Shown here one piece after another: positions 51,364-60,904 of a stretch of 64,000 nt of DNA. Source of the DNA: Streptomyces sp. WMMC940 (lineage in GTDB: Bacteria; Actinomycetota; Actinomycetes; Streptomycetales; Streptomycetaceae); assembly GCF_027460265.1 (NCBI RefSeq), contig NZ_JAPZBC010000001.1, forward strand, positions 1,488,001-1,552,000, in the 5' to 3' direction. Positions within the stretch are counted from its first letter, which is position 1. The number at the start of each line of letters is the position of its first letter. The translations under genes were made by a program, and so were the position numbers. The notes under the pieces were generated by a model that worked only from the letters and a program-made list of their open reading frames with translations, made no database searches and was not told the DNA's origin.

Positions 51364-51877
51364 AGTAGGGAGCCTGCCCATTGGCCCCGAACGCGCCAAA
51401 GCCCTCAAACGACTCGTCCACCAAAAGGCGGTACACGAATTCACTCATCGACATATCGTAGCGCCGCCAGCCTCCTGTATCTTCTCGGGCCAGCACTAGC
51501 CATGTATCAGGCTTCTTCGAATCGTCGGCAAGCCATGCGAATTCGTCACCCTGACTGCTCGCTCCCCATTGGAGAATTCCAACCGGATGCCCTGGCCGAT
51601 GAAGGCCATAAGGGCGGTAGCCGTTCATCACCACCGGATGCCGTTCAACGATCTGGCGATTCGCCTCCTGGGACTCTGCCAGCTCCGAGTCCACACCGCC
51701 CCCCGAGGCGTAGACGGTCAGATAGTCGCAGAACTCACCCCTGCCGAACGCTTCGCAGAACTCCCTGTAGTCGGCGGGCAGCGCACCCCCCAAACGGGAC
51801 TCAATCCCTGGCCAATCGATGGCGAGGCTAAGTGGACGCTCATCGACAGCCGTCATGAGCCGATCAACCCAGGTCAT
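51350..51877 (-). CDS. SMI1/KNR4 (SUKH) family immunity-like protein
   Basis: 175-aa SUKH protein: IDWPGIESRLGGALPADYRE and FCEAFGRGEFCDYLTVY at the N-terminus, then HRPGHPVGILQWGASSQGDE and a WLVLAREDTGGWRRYDMSMSEF end. GGGGAGGAAG precedes ATG 51877. SUKH proteins neutralise toxins of polymorphic (RHS/CDI) systems. Here it lies directly downstream of the decayed RHS gene on the same strand, so it is the probable immunity partner, now an orphan because the toxin tip is missing. Its end overlaps the truncated merR. Confidence 0.85.
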   Translation of the reverse strand: MTWVDRLMTAVDERPLSLAIDWPGIESRLGGALPADYREFCEAFGRGEFCDYLTVYASGGGVDSELAESQEANRQIVERHPVVMNGYRPYGLHRPGHPVGILQWGASSQGDEFAWLADDSKKPDTWLVLAREDTGGWRRYDMSMSEFVYRLLVDESFEGFGAFGANGQAPYFMPS

Positions 51878-51973
51878 CGCTTCCTCCCCTGGGGCACGTT
51901 GTTAATACGCACACCATCGGCACCGCCGATGCTACCGACCCACTTCAGATCCAGATACTCCGGCCTCAGACTG

Positions 51974-54900
51974 TTACCGCTCGATGGTGGTCTCGGTCAG
52001 GACGCGGCCCAGTTCGTCGTAGGTGGCCTCGGTGCGCGCGCCCGCGGAGTGTAGGCGGGCAGCGTGACGGCCACCTGGCGGCCGAGCTTGTCCACGTCGC
52101 TACGGGTCACCGAGCCCCGGGCGTCCCGGGACGCCGTCACCTCTCCGAAGGTGTTGTAGCCGACCGGCGACGGAGGGGGCGGAGCCGAGGGCGACGTCGC
52201 GGTAGATCGCCTCGTTGAGGCCGGTGCGCGACGGGGCCTCACTGCGGACGGCAGAGCCTTCGGACTCGCCCAGCCGCCAGTACGAGAGGGGATTGGAGTC
52301 GAGCACGGCGGCGCGGTAGAGGGACCCGCCTTCATAGGAGTAGGTCGTGCACTGGGTGGAGGAGGACGGCGGGCAGACCTTGGTCAGCCGATCGTCACTG
52401 TAGCTGTACGTCCAGGTCAGGCCCGGTGTGCCCGGTCCGGTAGCGCTGGTCGTCACAGACGAGACATGCTGCCCGGTCCAGGTGAATGACAGGCTGCGCC
52501 CGGACAGGTCGTCGATCACCTTGGTGAGCGGCCCGCCGTCTTCCTGCGCACGCACCAGGGTCTGGCCCCGCCCTGCTCCGTGGTACGTGGCGCCGGATCG
52601 GTCACGCACGACCCAGCCGTCGCCCTGGCGGGCGAGACGGCTGGTGGAGCCCGACGGTCCGGAGTACTCACCGTTCAGGTTCTCGCCGTACCGGGCCTGC
52701 GAGCCGTCAGCAGCTGTGATCACGACGGTACGGCTCAGCGGTTCTTCACGCAGCCGCGCGTCCCAGCGGGTGGACCAGCCGGCGCCGAAGGCACCGTCCG
52801 TGCGGGGGTCGAGCGAGTTGTAGGTGCGGGTGACGGCCAGTTCAGGACCGACTGTGGACACCGCCGCATCGGTGGCTGCGGTGCTGTAGTTGCCCGCACG
52901 AGCACCGAACTCGCGGCCGGAATCCGAGCCGCCCAGATGGCTGGTGACCCCGGGCTGCGGTACTTCGGTGCTGAACAGGGCAGGCCCTGGACGAGTCGAG
53001 GTGGCCGCACCGTCGTAGACGTACGCGTACCACGCATATGTCTTGCCCCAGGTGAGCCAGCCGTCCGGCACGGCCCACTGCTGGTTCGCGCCACGGGTGT
53101 TGGTGCGGCAGTTCTTCCGCGTGTCCTTGCCTTCGACCTCGCAGACTTCGAACTGGTACTGGAGAGCCTGGGGATAGCGGTCCTGATCGGTGCCACCGGC
53201 CCACAAGGTCGGGGTGAGCGTGTCGAGTACGACACCACTGGCCGGGGATTCGGCGGTCAGCTGCGGCGGGATGTTGGCCGACGAGAACTTGACCGCCGGT
53301 CCGGGAATGCCCTGGCTGCTGAAACGCGTGACACCGACCTCGTCCATGGTCCACAGGATCGTGTAGGTCGCCGGGGCCAAAGGAGCGATCGTGGCGTCCA
53401 GGGTCACGCTCTCACCGGGGGAGATGTCGCTGGGCATCGCGGTCCAGCGGATCTTCGCGGAGTCCGTGATCTCCTTCTTGCTCGCGTCGTACAGGTTGTA
53501 GCGGAGCTTGAAGTTGCCGCCCTTGGGCCAGGTCTGCCGGCCCTGGTTCGTGACGGTGACCTTCATCCTGCCTTCGGTGGTGGCGGTCACCGGGCTGGTG
53601 AACTGACCGAGTCCGTAAGTCGCGCCGTACTTGGTCCATGTGATGTCGAGGCTCGGCTTGGCACCCGGATAGTCGTCGGAGCCGAACTGCTTCCAGCTCT
53701 GGAGTCCGTGGTCGAAGCCTTGACGGCAAGGCCGTAGTTCTTCTTGCGGCCATGGGTCCAGTCGTCGACCAACCGGCGTCCTGCTCCACCGAGTTTGATG
53801 CTCTCCCAGGCCGGCCCACAGGACCAGCTGCTGGCACCTTCCGGTCGCCATCCGTGCGCGAAACTCCTTGAAGCGAGCGACGCACCCGTGGCCGGACCGG
53901 GATACTTCGTCGTAGTGGTCTCCGCCCAGTTGGACGTGATCGGGTGCACAGTCACCGGTCGGGCGGTGCACGAGCTTGACCATGTGTTGTACAAGGCGAG
54001 GTCCGCACTCAGAACCCATGCGTTCTTGAGCGTCGTCTCCACTCCGGTGAAGCGGAGGAAGGCGGCGGCCTCGTGCCCGCCACCATCGTACGTGCCGACC
54101 TTCAGAACCGTGTTCGTCGAGAAGTCGGTGTTGTAGGGGTGCTCGACGTAAGTGCCCGATGTGGCGTTGAACGACGTGACGGACGGGTCGACTCGGACGG
54201 GAAAGACCCGCTCGGGAGCGGCCAGCCACTCCTTGTCGAGGGAAACGGTCAGTACCTGGCGCCCGTTCTCGGTGGTGAGGCCATAGTCGACCTTCTCGGA
54301 GATGGCGCCCTCGTTGGCGTTCGCGGCGAGCTTGGAGTCCTCCATCCAGCCGCGCGGCATACGGGCACGCTCGTTGCCGGACCCGTCGACGAAGACCACT
54401 CCCCCTTGGCCGTCCAGCCGAGCGGTCACCCCCTGCAGTTCCAGCGGGAAGCGCCACTCGGTGGGAGCGCTCTTGTCCTTGAGGACCAGGACTTCCTTCA
54501 CCGAGGTGCTGCCGGCGAGCAGTTCGAGGTCAGCGGACGGTCGCACTCCGGAGTAGGTGATGGTGCTGCCCTGCACCTCGCCGCGAGTGTGCGCGGCGCC
54601 CTCGACGGAGTAGCCGACTGCGACCCCGTCGGCCACGCTCATGCTGATCAGGGGGGCAGCATCGGCGAACACCGCGAACGTGACGTCCGACTCCGTCGAG
54701 AGCGGCTCCCAGACGTCATCAGAGGCACTCATGCCCCGCAGACCCGTCCGCCTCACGAGTGTGGCGTCGATCTCCGTCCAAGCGCCTTTGGTCTGCCGAA
54801 AGTTGACGGGTTCGTTGTAGAAGCGTGTGGTGTAGGAGCCGTCCCTGTTCAGGAACGTCCGAGCGCGCTCGGCACGTTGCCCGACGATCTCCTTGCTCGA

Positions 54901-55314
54901 CTTCTCGTCGAAGCCGTGCGGGATTCCGGGCGCGGGCGTGGGAACAGGCTGGGCCTGGCCCATAGTCGGAGGCTTGGGCTTCCCGAGGTCCACCGGCGCC
55001 GACGCCCCCTGCTCGGGGGACAACTGTCCCGGAGCACGGAGGGCGCCGTTCCGGCCGCCGGATGTCGTGGCGTCCGTACGGTCCGGCAAAGCCCGGTTGC
55101 TGCGCCCGTCTGCAGTGCCCCAGTGTTGGTCCGGCCGCTCGCCTGCTTCCACGGCGGCGGGATCGCGCCAGGAGCCGACTGCGAGCGCGGCCTGCTCCGT
55201 TCCTGCAAGCGCAGCCATGGCAAAGGCTACGAAGACAACAAGAGGACGCGCAGCACCCACGAACCTGCCCCCCACACCGGTGATCACGTAGGGGGAAGTT
55301 GTAGGCTTCTTCAC
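51974..55314 (-). pseudogene. RHS/YD-repeat (polymorphic toxin-type) protein, frameshifted and shortened
   Basis: Begins GTG 55314 with a signal-like hydrophobic stretch (VVFVAFAMAALAGTEQAALA), then the N-terminal DNRLRE-type region of actinobacterial RHS proteins. Near 53712 the frame shifts by one base (KNYGLAVKAS continues as DHGLQSWKQF in the next frame). Then come DUF6531-like TSHLGGSDSG, YNSLDPRTDGAFGAGWSTRW and a LamG start (NPLSYWRLGESEG). The LamG domain is cut and joined out of frame to YD repeats (GYNTFGEVTASRDARG; ATYDELGRVLTETTIER), ending at a TAA. Core repeats and toxin tip are lost. Confidence 0.85.
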
Positions 55315-55380
55315 ATGTAAGACACAACTGCCTCAGGGTCGTTGTGAGATTGAACACCGGCCATACCGGATGATCCCGGA

Positions 55381-56553
55381 TCAGTTCTGCCGCACCGTCT
55401 CGCCCGCAGGCCGCTCCTCGCCGATGCGTCCGCCATCCGCCGGTACACGCGGACCGAAGCCGCGCAGCCGTCGCTCGAGGGGGTGCTCCACCCAGCGATA
55501 GGCGCACGCGGACAGGGCCAGACTCACCGCGACGACCACCAGCCACACCATGGCGGTGTCGGACAGTCCCTTGGGCCGGCCGTGGTTCGCCACCCACACC
55601 CGGATGACGATTTCGTGGATCAGGTACCAGGCGAACGACCAATGCCCAAGGTGTACGGCCCACTTTCCGCCGAGTCCCGTCTTCCGGCCGTTCAGGTCCG
55701 CGTGCGCGGCCGCGGCCACGAGGAGCGCGAAGAGCGGCGTGGAGAGAAGGTGCGAGGCGTGGTACGGGCCGTACCAAAGAGCGTCGGAGACGGCCCTCGA
55801 CCAGGCAATCAACACGAGGTGCCAGCCGATCGCCAACGATATGGCGGACCACAGGCCGATGGGCGGCCGCCAACCGCGGGCCACCGCGAGCCCGGCCACC
55901 ACGCCGAGCAGAAACTGCAGAGTACGGGTCAACGGCAAGTAGTCGAGCGCCCAGACGCGCGGCACCCCACTGGCGATCAGGGCACCGCCCAGCCACACCA
56001 GAACTACGCCCGCACAGACCATCACCCAGATCCAGCGCCGTCCTCGGATCGTGCGCACAGCCGGAAGGGCCATCAGCATGGGGAAAATCAGATAGAACCA
56101 TGCCTCGTCGCTGAGCGACCACGCTGCGGGATTGCCGCCCTTCAGTATGACCTGGTCAGGTATCCAGGCGTTGACGAGCAGCAGCGTCGCGGCCACGGCC
56201 TTCGTCGACACGGCCATGCCGAGCGCGACCCACACCCCCACGGACAGCATCGTCGTGGCGGCGAGGAGCGGCCAGATACGGGCGAAGCGGCGCCAGAGGA
56301 AGACCTTCGCGGGTACCTGCCGGCCGTCGTACGTCCACGCAAGGACGAATCCGGACAGTACAAAGAAAAAGGTCACTCCGCTGCGGCCGTACCAGGCCAG
56401 CTCACTCGCCCCGGGTATCTCGCCGACCTGCCGCGAGAGGTGGTACGCGACCACCAGGAGCGCCGCCCAGAAACGCAGTCCTGTGAGGGACGGGAGGCGA
56501 TCCCTGCTGGACGGGACGGCGGAGGCCCGGCGGCGGGGGGTTCTGTGTCGCAT
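55381..56553 (-). CDS. Acyltransferase family 3 (OafA/YrhL-like) membrane protein
   Basis: 390-aa integral membrane acyltransferase with about ten hydrophobic segments. The first carries LTGLRFWAALLVVAYHLSR (catalytic-type His), followed by GVTFFFVLSGFVL and FARIWPLL, the usual family signatures. These enzymes O-acylate surface polysaccharides, antibiotics or lipids. No polysaccharide cluster surrounds it; it lies in the insertion with the RHS remnant. No clear ribosome site precedes ATG 56553. Confidence 0.88.
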   Translation of the reverse strand: MRHRTPRRRASAVPSSRDRLPSLTGLRFWAALLVVAYHLSRQVGEIPGASELAWYGRSGVTFFFVLSGFVLAWTYDGRQVPAKVFLWRRFARIWPLLAATTMLSVGVWVALGMAVSTKAVAATLLLVNAWIPDQVILKGGNPAAWSLSDEAWFYLIFPMLMALPAVRTIRGRRWIWVMVCAGVVLVWLGGALIASGVPRVWALDYLPLTRTLQFLLGVVAGLAVARGWRPPIGLWSAISLAIGWHLVLIAWSRAVSDALWYGPYHASHLLSTPLFALLVAAAAHADLNGRKTGLGGKWAVHLGHWSFAWYLIHEIVIRVWVANHGRPKGLSDTAMVWLVVVAVSLALSACAYRWVEHPLERRLRGFGPRVPADGGRIGEERPAGETVRQN

Positions 56554-56691
56554 GAGGTGATTATCGGAGGGCGCGCAGGCCGCGATCGTACCCCGAGCCA
56601 CTCGTGACGAGCGGGCAGGGCCCGGGAGCGTTTCGCCATCGCGCACCCGGACCCAGTCCCGGTCGGCTCCGCGGAGCACGCGAGGGAGGGA

Positions 56692-57030
56692 TCAGGCGAC
56701 GGTGTACTCCGTGTCGCCGAAGTCGGCCACCACACGGAGCCTGCCTCCCAGCGCCTCCACATAAGACCGCAGCGTCGCAACCTCCGTCCGGTCGGCGTTT
56801 CCGTGCTCGATCGCCGACACCCTGGGGGCAGAAACCCCCATCGTCTCGGCGACGTCCTTCTGGGTCAGCGCCTGCTCCCTCCGGATCTCCGCGAGCCGGT
56901 ACGCACGGACCTCGGCCATCAGCCGGTCCATAGCCGCCTGCTTCTCCTCGGCAGAGCGGACCGGCAGCCCGGCAGCCTCCCGGCGCCCGCGCAGCTTGCG
57001 CTTCGTCTCCTCCCAACCGACAGTGCTCAT
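56692..57030 (-). CDS. XRE/HigA-type antitoxin-like regulator
   Basis: 112-aa protein with a basic coiled N-terminus (EETKRKLRGRREAAGL) and a C-terminal HTH (LAEIRREQALTQKDVAETMG ... VSAIEHGNADRTEV) ending LRVVADFGDTEY. This is the layout of HigA/RelB-type XRE antitoxins encoded behind a RelE/HigB-like toxin. No toxin gene lies upstream (msrB is there) or downstream, so it is an orphan. GGGAG precedes the ATG. Confidence 0.85.
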   Translation of the reverse strand: MSTVGWEETKRKLRGRREAAGLPVRSAEEKQAAMDRLMAEVRAYRLAEIRREQALTQKDVAETMGVSAPRVSAIEHGNADRTEVATLRSYVEALGGRLRVVADFGDTEYTVA

Positions 57031-57076
57031 TCGTACTCCCTGGTATCGAGACTGACCGGCGAACGGCGCGGACCCC

Positions 57077-57484
57077 TCAGTCCTCGGCCGGCTCCAGCCT
57101 CAGCGAGATCGAGTTGATGCAGTAGCGCTGGTCCGTGGGCGTCGGATAGCCCTCGCCCTCGAAGACGTGCCCGAGGTGCGAGCCGCAGCGCGCACACCGG
57201 ACCTCCGTGCGGACCATGCCGTACGTCCGGTCCTCCAGCAGTTCCACCGCGTCCGAGTCCTTCGGGTCGTAGAAGGACGGCCAGCCGCAGTGCGACTCGA
57301 ACTTCTCACCGGAGGTGAAGAGCTCGGCACCGCACGCCCGGCAGGAATACACACCCTTGGTCCTGGTGTCCGTGTACTCACCGGTGAAGGCGGGCTCGGT
57401 CCCGGCCTGCCGGAGCACGGCGTACTCCGCGGGGCTCAGCTCCGCGCGCCACTGCTCGTCCGGCTTGTCGACGTCGTAGGCCAT
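57077..57484 (-). CDS. msrB: Peptide-methionine (R)-S-oxide reductase
   Basis: 135-aa enzyme repairing the R-epimer of methionine sulfoxide in proteins. Zinc ligands Cys48/Cys51 (CRAC) and Cys97/Cys100 (CARC); catalytic Cys122 in RYCINSISL; Cys66 in SHCGWPSF may serve in recycling. Length and motifs are standard. It lies 36 bp downstream of murC on the same strand, an arrangement I recall from Streptomyces chromosomes. Confidence 0.95.
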   Translation of the reverse strand: MAYDVDKPDEQWRAELSPAEYAVLRQAGTEPAFTGEYTDTRTKGVYSCRACGAELFTSGEKFESHCGWPSFYDPKDSDAVELLEDRTYGMVRTEVRCARCGSHLGHVFEGEGYPTPTDQRYCINSISLRLEPAED

Positions 57485-57520
57485 GATCGGTCTCCCTCAC
57501 CACTACGGCCCCGAAGGGCC

Positions 57521-58915
57521 TCAGTCCGACAGACGGGCCAGGATCTTCGGACCGAGGTCCGTCACATCGCCGGCCCCCATGGTGAGAACCAGATCCCCGG
57601 GTGCGGCCATTCCCGCGAGCACCTCCGGGACGCTCTCCTTGTCGTGGACGGGGGTCACCCGTGCGCCCGCCGCCTCCGCGGCATCGATGATCATCGCGCT
57701 GGTGACGCCGGGGATCGGGTCCTCGCGGGCCGGATAGATGTCGAGGACCACGGAGGCGTCGGCGAGCGCGAGGGCCCGGCCCATCTCGGCGCCGAGCTCC
57801 TGGGTGCGGGAGAACAGGTGCGGCTGGAAGACGACGAGCAGCCGCCGGTCACCCGCCGCGGCGCGCATGGCCTCCAGGTCCGCGGTCATCTCGGTGGGGT
57901 GGTGCGCGTAGGAGTCGATGACCTGGACGCCCTTCACCTCGCCCTTGAGCTGGAGGCGGCGGCCCACACCGGTGTAGGCCGTGAGGGCGCGGGCCAGCCC
58001 GGCCGGGTCCAGGCCCAGCCGGGCGCCGGCGGCGAGGGCGGCGGCGGCGTTGTGCGCGTAGTGGCGTCCGGGGACGGAGACGGTGAAGGTGATCTCCGCG
58101 GCGTCCGGAAGGACGACCGTGACCTCGCTGGTCATGCCGTGGGGCGTGATCGAGCGGATCCGGACGTCGGCACCCTCGTCCTCACCGACGGTGACGACGG
58201 TGAGGTCCGGGCGGCCGGATACCCGAGAGGCCAGCTCGCGGGCTCCGACGTGCTCGCCGACGACCAGTGTTCCGCCGGCCGGGATCTTGGCGACGAAGGC
58301 CTCGAAGGACTGGTGGATCTCGTCCATGGAGGCGTAGTTGGCGTGGTGGTCGAGCTCGACGTTGAGGACGATCGCGACGTCCGGGTCGTACTTCTGGAAG
58401 CTGCGGTCGCTCTCGTCGGCCTCGGCGACGAACAGGTCGCCGTCTCCGTGCCGGGCATTCGTGCCGGGCCCGGCCAGGTCGCCGCCGATGGCGTACGACG
58501 GATCGAGCCCCAGCTCCGTCAGGGCCACGGCCAGCATCGACGTGGTGGTGGTCTTGCCGTGCGTGCCTGCCACCGCGATGGTGCGCGAGGTGCGCATCAG
58601 CGCGGCGAGGGCGTCCGATCGGTGGACGACCGGTACGCCGAGCTCGGCGGCACGGGCCAGCTCGGGGTTGTCGGCGCGGATGGCGCTGGAGACGACGACG
58701 CAGGTCGCGTCGTCCGCGAGGTGCTCTGCGGCGTGCCCGATGTGCACGGTCGCGCCCAGCGCCCGCAGCGCCTCGGCCGTCGCGGACTCCCTGGCGTCAC
58801 TGCCCGCGACCTTGGCGCCCCGCTGGGCGAGGATCTTGGCGATCCCGGACATTCCTGCGCCGCCGATGCCGATGAAGTGCGGCCGTTCCATGGCGTTGGG
58901 GATGCCGGATGCCAT
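57521..58915 (-). CDS. murC: UDP-N-acetylmuramate-L-alanine ligase
   Basis: 464-aa ATP-dependent ligase adding L-Ala to UDP-MurNAc in the cytoplasm, the first step of stem-peptide synthesis. N-terminal Rossmann HFIGIGGAGMSGIA (13-26), ATP loop AVAGTHGKTTT (114-124), central ADESDRSF, DHHANYAS and the RRLQLKGEVKGV region, then a C-terminal domain with YAHHPTEM. Length is normal. It sits outside the main division/cell-wall (dcw) cluster, paired with msrB; this is usual in streptomycetes. Confidence 0.96.
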   Translation of the reverse strand: MASGIPNAMERPHFIGIGGAGMSGIAKILAQRGAKVAGSDARESATAEALRALGATVHIGHAAEHLADDATCVVVSSAIRADNPELARAAELGVPVVHRSDALAALMRTSRTIAVAGTHGKTTTTSMLAVALTELGLDPSYAIGGDLAGPGTNARHGDGDLFVAEADESDRSFQKYDPDVAIVLNVELDHHANYASMDEIHQSFEAFVAKIPAGGTLVVGEHVGARELASRVSGRPDLTVVTVGEDEGADVRIRSITPHGMTSEVTVVLPDAAEITFTVSVPGRHYAHNAAAALAAGARLGLDPAGLARALTAYTGVGRRLQLKGEVKGVQVIDSYAHHPTEMTADLEAMRAAAGDRRLLVVFQPHLFSRTQELGAEMGRALALADASVVLDIYPAREDPIPGVTSAMIIDAAEAAGARVTPVHDKESVPEVLAGMAAPGDLVLTMGAGDVTDLGPKILARLSD

Positions 58916-58957
58916 GCGCGTGTCTCCCAGGGTGCGACGTCGTACGAGGGCCCCAGC

Positions 58958-59428
58958 CTATTCGCTGTGCGCGAAGAGCTTCAGCACCGGTACGCCGACC
59001 TTGTGCCGGGCACGGGAGGCCCAGTCGCGGTGGAAGAACTCCTCGACGTAGTGGGGCGCGGTCAGGACGATCACCTCGTCGGCTCCGGCCTCCTCGACGA
59101 CGGTCTTCATCTTGTCGATCGGGTGCTCCTCGACGACCTGGCCGACCGCCTCGGCCCCGGCGGCCCGCAGGGCGTTCAGGGAGTGCACGAGGGCGAGCTC
59201 CGCAGGCTGCCGGGCCTTCGCGCCCTCGGGCTCCTCGCCCTCGCGGACGGCTTCCTTGAGCTCGCCCATGGCCACGTCGTCGATGGCGCGCAACAGCAGA
59301 TCGGCCTGGTCGCCGCGCGGCTGCATGAGCACGATGAACGACACGGGCTCGTCCCCGTGCAGCGTCGTGACGAATTCCACGTCGGTCGCCGTGAGGGGCT
59401 TCTCGATCATCAGTACGCTTGTGAACAC
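58958..59428 (-). CDS. Conserved protein of unknown function (often mislabelled indole-3-glycerol phosphate synthase)
   Basis: 156-aa cytoplasmic alpha/beta protein: FVTTLHGDEPVSFIVLMQPR, a Glu-rich helix (ELKEAVREGEEPEGAKAR), HSLNALRAAGAEAVGQVVEE, and a C-terminal DEVIVLTAPHYVEEFFHRDW. The arrangement resembles a Usp/Rossmann-like domain; no synthase motifs exist. GTG 59428 is preferred (conserved VFTSVLMIEKPL start); ATG 59410 is possible. It lies 42 bp upstream of murC on the same strand. Confidence 0.75.
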   Translation of the reverse strand: MFTSVLMIEKPLTATDVEFVTTLHGDEPVSFIVLMQPRGDQADLLLRAIDDVAMGELKEAVREGEEPEGAKARQPAELALVHSLNALRAAGAEAVGQVVEEHPIDKMKTVVEEAGADEVIVLTAPHYVEEFFHRDWASRARHKVGVPVLKLFAHSE

Positions 59429-59530
59429 GTCAGGAGCCCTTCTGCCGGAACCGTCCTTCCCCGTGTCCGTACGGGGTCTGCGAGTAGTGTGCCCGGCCGG
59501 AGCAAACCGGTACATAACCTGTCGCGAACG

Positions 59531-60310
59531 TCAAGTCCGACGGTATCGGGTGAAGAGGAACCCGGCCTCCTCCAGCAGGGACGCCAGCGCGAAACGCTCC
59601 GGCACCGCCCGGTCGGTTCCGTACGCGATCCGCTGGGCGGAGCCGGAGGTGAGCGTCGGCGACACCGTCAGGCACAGCTCGTCGAGTACCCCGGATCCGA
59701 CGAATTGACCCAGGAGCCTCGGCCCCCCTTCTGTGAGCAGCCGCCGCAGGCCGCGTCCGGCCAGCACCTCGACGGCGCGGGCAGGGTCGACGCCCGTCCC
59801 GTCGCCCGCGACGAGGACCTCCGCCCCGGCCCCCTCCGCGGCGGCGACCCGCTCCGGCGGCGCGGAGGCCCCGGTGAGGACCAGCGTCGGCACCAGGGGG
59901 GAGGTGAAGAGCGGCAGGGAGAAGTCGAGGTCGAGGCTCGCGCTCACCACGGCGATCACGGGGGCGGGGGCCTGTCCGGCGGCCGCACGGCGGCCCGCGA
60001 AGGCGTCCCGGGCACGGGCGGGGCGGTAGCCCTCCTGCCGTACCGTCTGCGCACCGACGACCACGGCGTCGGCCAGCCCCCGCAGGGTGCCGAAGATCCG
60101 CATGTCCGAGTCGGACGACAGCGGCTGCGACTTCCCGTCGTGCTGGGCGGCCCCGTCGAGGGACGAGACCATGTTCGCCCGGAGCCAGGGGACCTCCGTG
60201 GCCGGATAGGCGTAGGCGTCGGCCAGCTCGTCCAGCCCCCACTCGCGGTCGGTCGCGGCACGGGCGCCGGCGGGGTCGCTGGGGTCGGGCAGGGGGAACA
60301 GACGTCGCAT
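59531..60310 (-). CDS. Pyrimidine reductase family protein (RibD C-terminal/dihydrofolate-reductase-like)
   Basis: 259-aa reductase-fold protein. WLRANMVSSLDGAAQHDGKS, DMRIFGTLRGLADAVVVGAQT and LLTEGGPRLLGQF are the RibD_C signatures; there is no deaminase domain, so it is a stand-alone reductase. Enzymes of this shape reduce the ribosyl group of pyrimidine intermediates in riboflavin synthesis, or other pteridine-like substrates. No other rib gene adjoins it. An ATG at 60343 would add 11 residues. Confidence 0.85.
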   Translation of the reverse strand: MRRLFPLPDPSDPAGARAATDREWGLDELADAYAYPATEVPWLRANMVSSLDGAAQHDGKSQPLSSDSDMRIFGTLRGLADAVVVGAQTVRQEGYRPARARDAFAGRRAAAGQAPAPVIAVVSASLDLDFSLPLFTSPLVPTLVLTGASAPPERVAAAEGAGAEVLVAGDGTGVDPARAVEVLAGRGLRRLLTEGGPRLLGQFVGSGVLDELCLTVSPTLTSGSAQRIAYGTDRAVPERFALASLLEEAGFLFTRYRRT

Positions 60311-60401
60311 ACCGAGCAGTCTGGCACGGCCGTGCGTCCACATGACGCGGCCGCCGGAGCAGGCACGCCGGCGGCGGCGACCTCGCGTCGAGGCTCCCGG
60401 T

Positions 60402-60533
60402 CGTGTACGCCCCGGTCGGGTACATCCCGGCATGTACGCTCCGCTCGCGCACGTCCGGGTCGTGTACGCCCCGCTCGCATACGTCCCCGCTCGCATACGT
60501 CCTCGGTCTCGTACGTCCCGCTCGCGTACCGCG
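60402..60533. repeat. Degenerate ~15-18-bp tandem repeat
   Basis: Imperfect units built on gtacgccccgctcgc (variants gtacgccccggtcgg, gtacgctccgctcgc, atacgtccccgctcgc, gtacgtcccgctcgc), about eight copies with variable spacing. It resembles in style, but not in sequence, the 15-bp array at 2919. Confidence 0.75.
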
Positions 60534-60685
60534 GGCCGCGGGCACAGGTGCTCCGCCGCCGAGGGGCACGTGCGACGAGGGGCCCCACGGGGAGCCCCGG
60601 GAGCGACCCTCCTCCGGCTTAGCGGGCACGCGGCTCGGACGGCCGCTCCGAGGCCCCTTCCAAGAGCTCTTCCGACGGCACCTCC

Positions 60686-60751
60686 GAGATCCGTCCGAGG
60701 CCGGTGCGAGATCCGTCCGAGGCCGGTGCGAGATCCGTCCGAGGCCGGTCC
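60686..60751. repeat. 22-bp tandem repeat, three copies
   Basis: gagatccgtccgaggccggt followed by gc, repeated three times head to tail; copies 1 and 2 are identical and copy 3 differs at the last two bases. Located ~150 bp upstream of the ZapE-like gene. Confidence 0.9.
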
Positions 60752-60904
60752 GACGGCCGCTCCCGGGCACTCGCCGTTCCGGGAGCGTGGGACGCGGGGA
60801 CGTGCGACTGCCCGGGGTGGCCCTGACGTGCGAGGACGCCTGCCGTCCCCGGGCGCTGGACGCGCGGGGCGGCCGTCCCTCCGGACTCAGTAGAGTGGGG
60901 GGTT

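Larger units (their letters stand above)
60311..60904. other. 594-bp repeat-rich intergenic region
   Basis: Between the divergent reductase and ZapE-like genes. It has two unrelated tandem arrays (60402-60533 and 60686-60751) and no supported gene; open frames here come from repeat composition. Confidence 0.65.

Noticed and set aside
57167..60622. Very long open frame (1151 codons) on the plus strand
   Set aside because: It is antisense to msrB, murC, the 58958 gene and the reductase, all with clear motifs; it exists because GC-rich codons leave few stops.
60402..60751. Possible CRISPR array
   Set aside because: Units are short, contiguous and degenerate with no unique spacers, and no cas gene is present.
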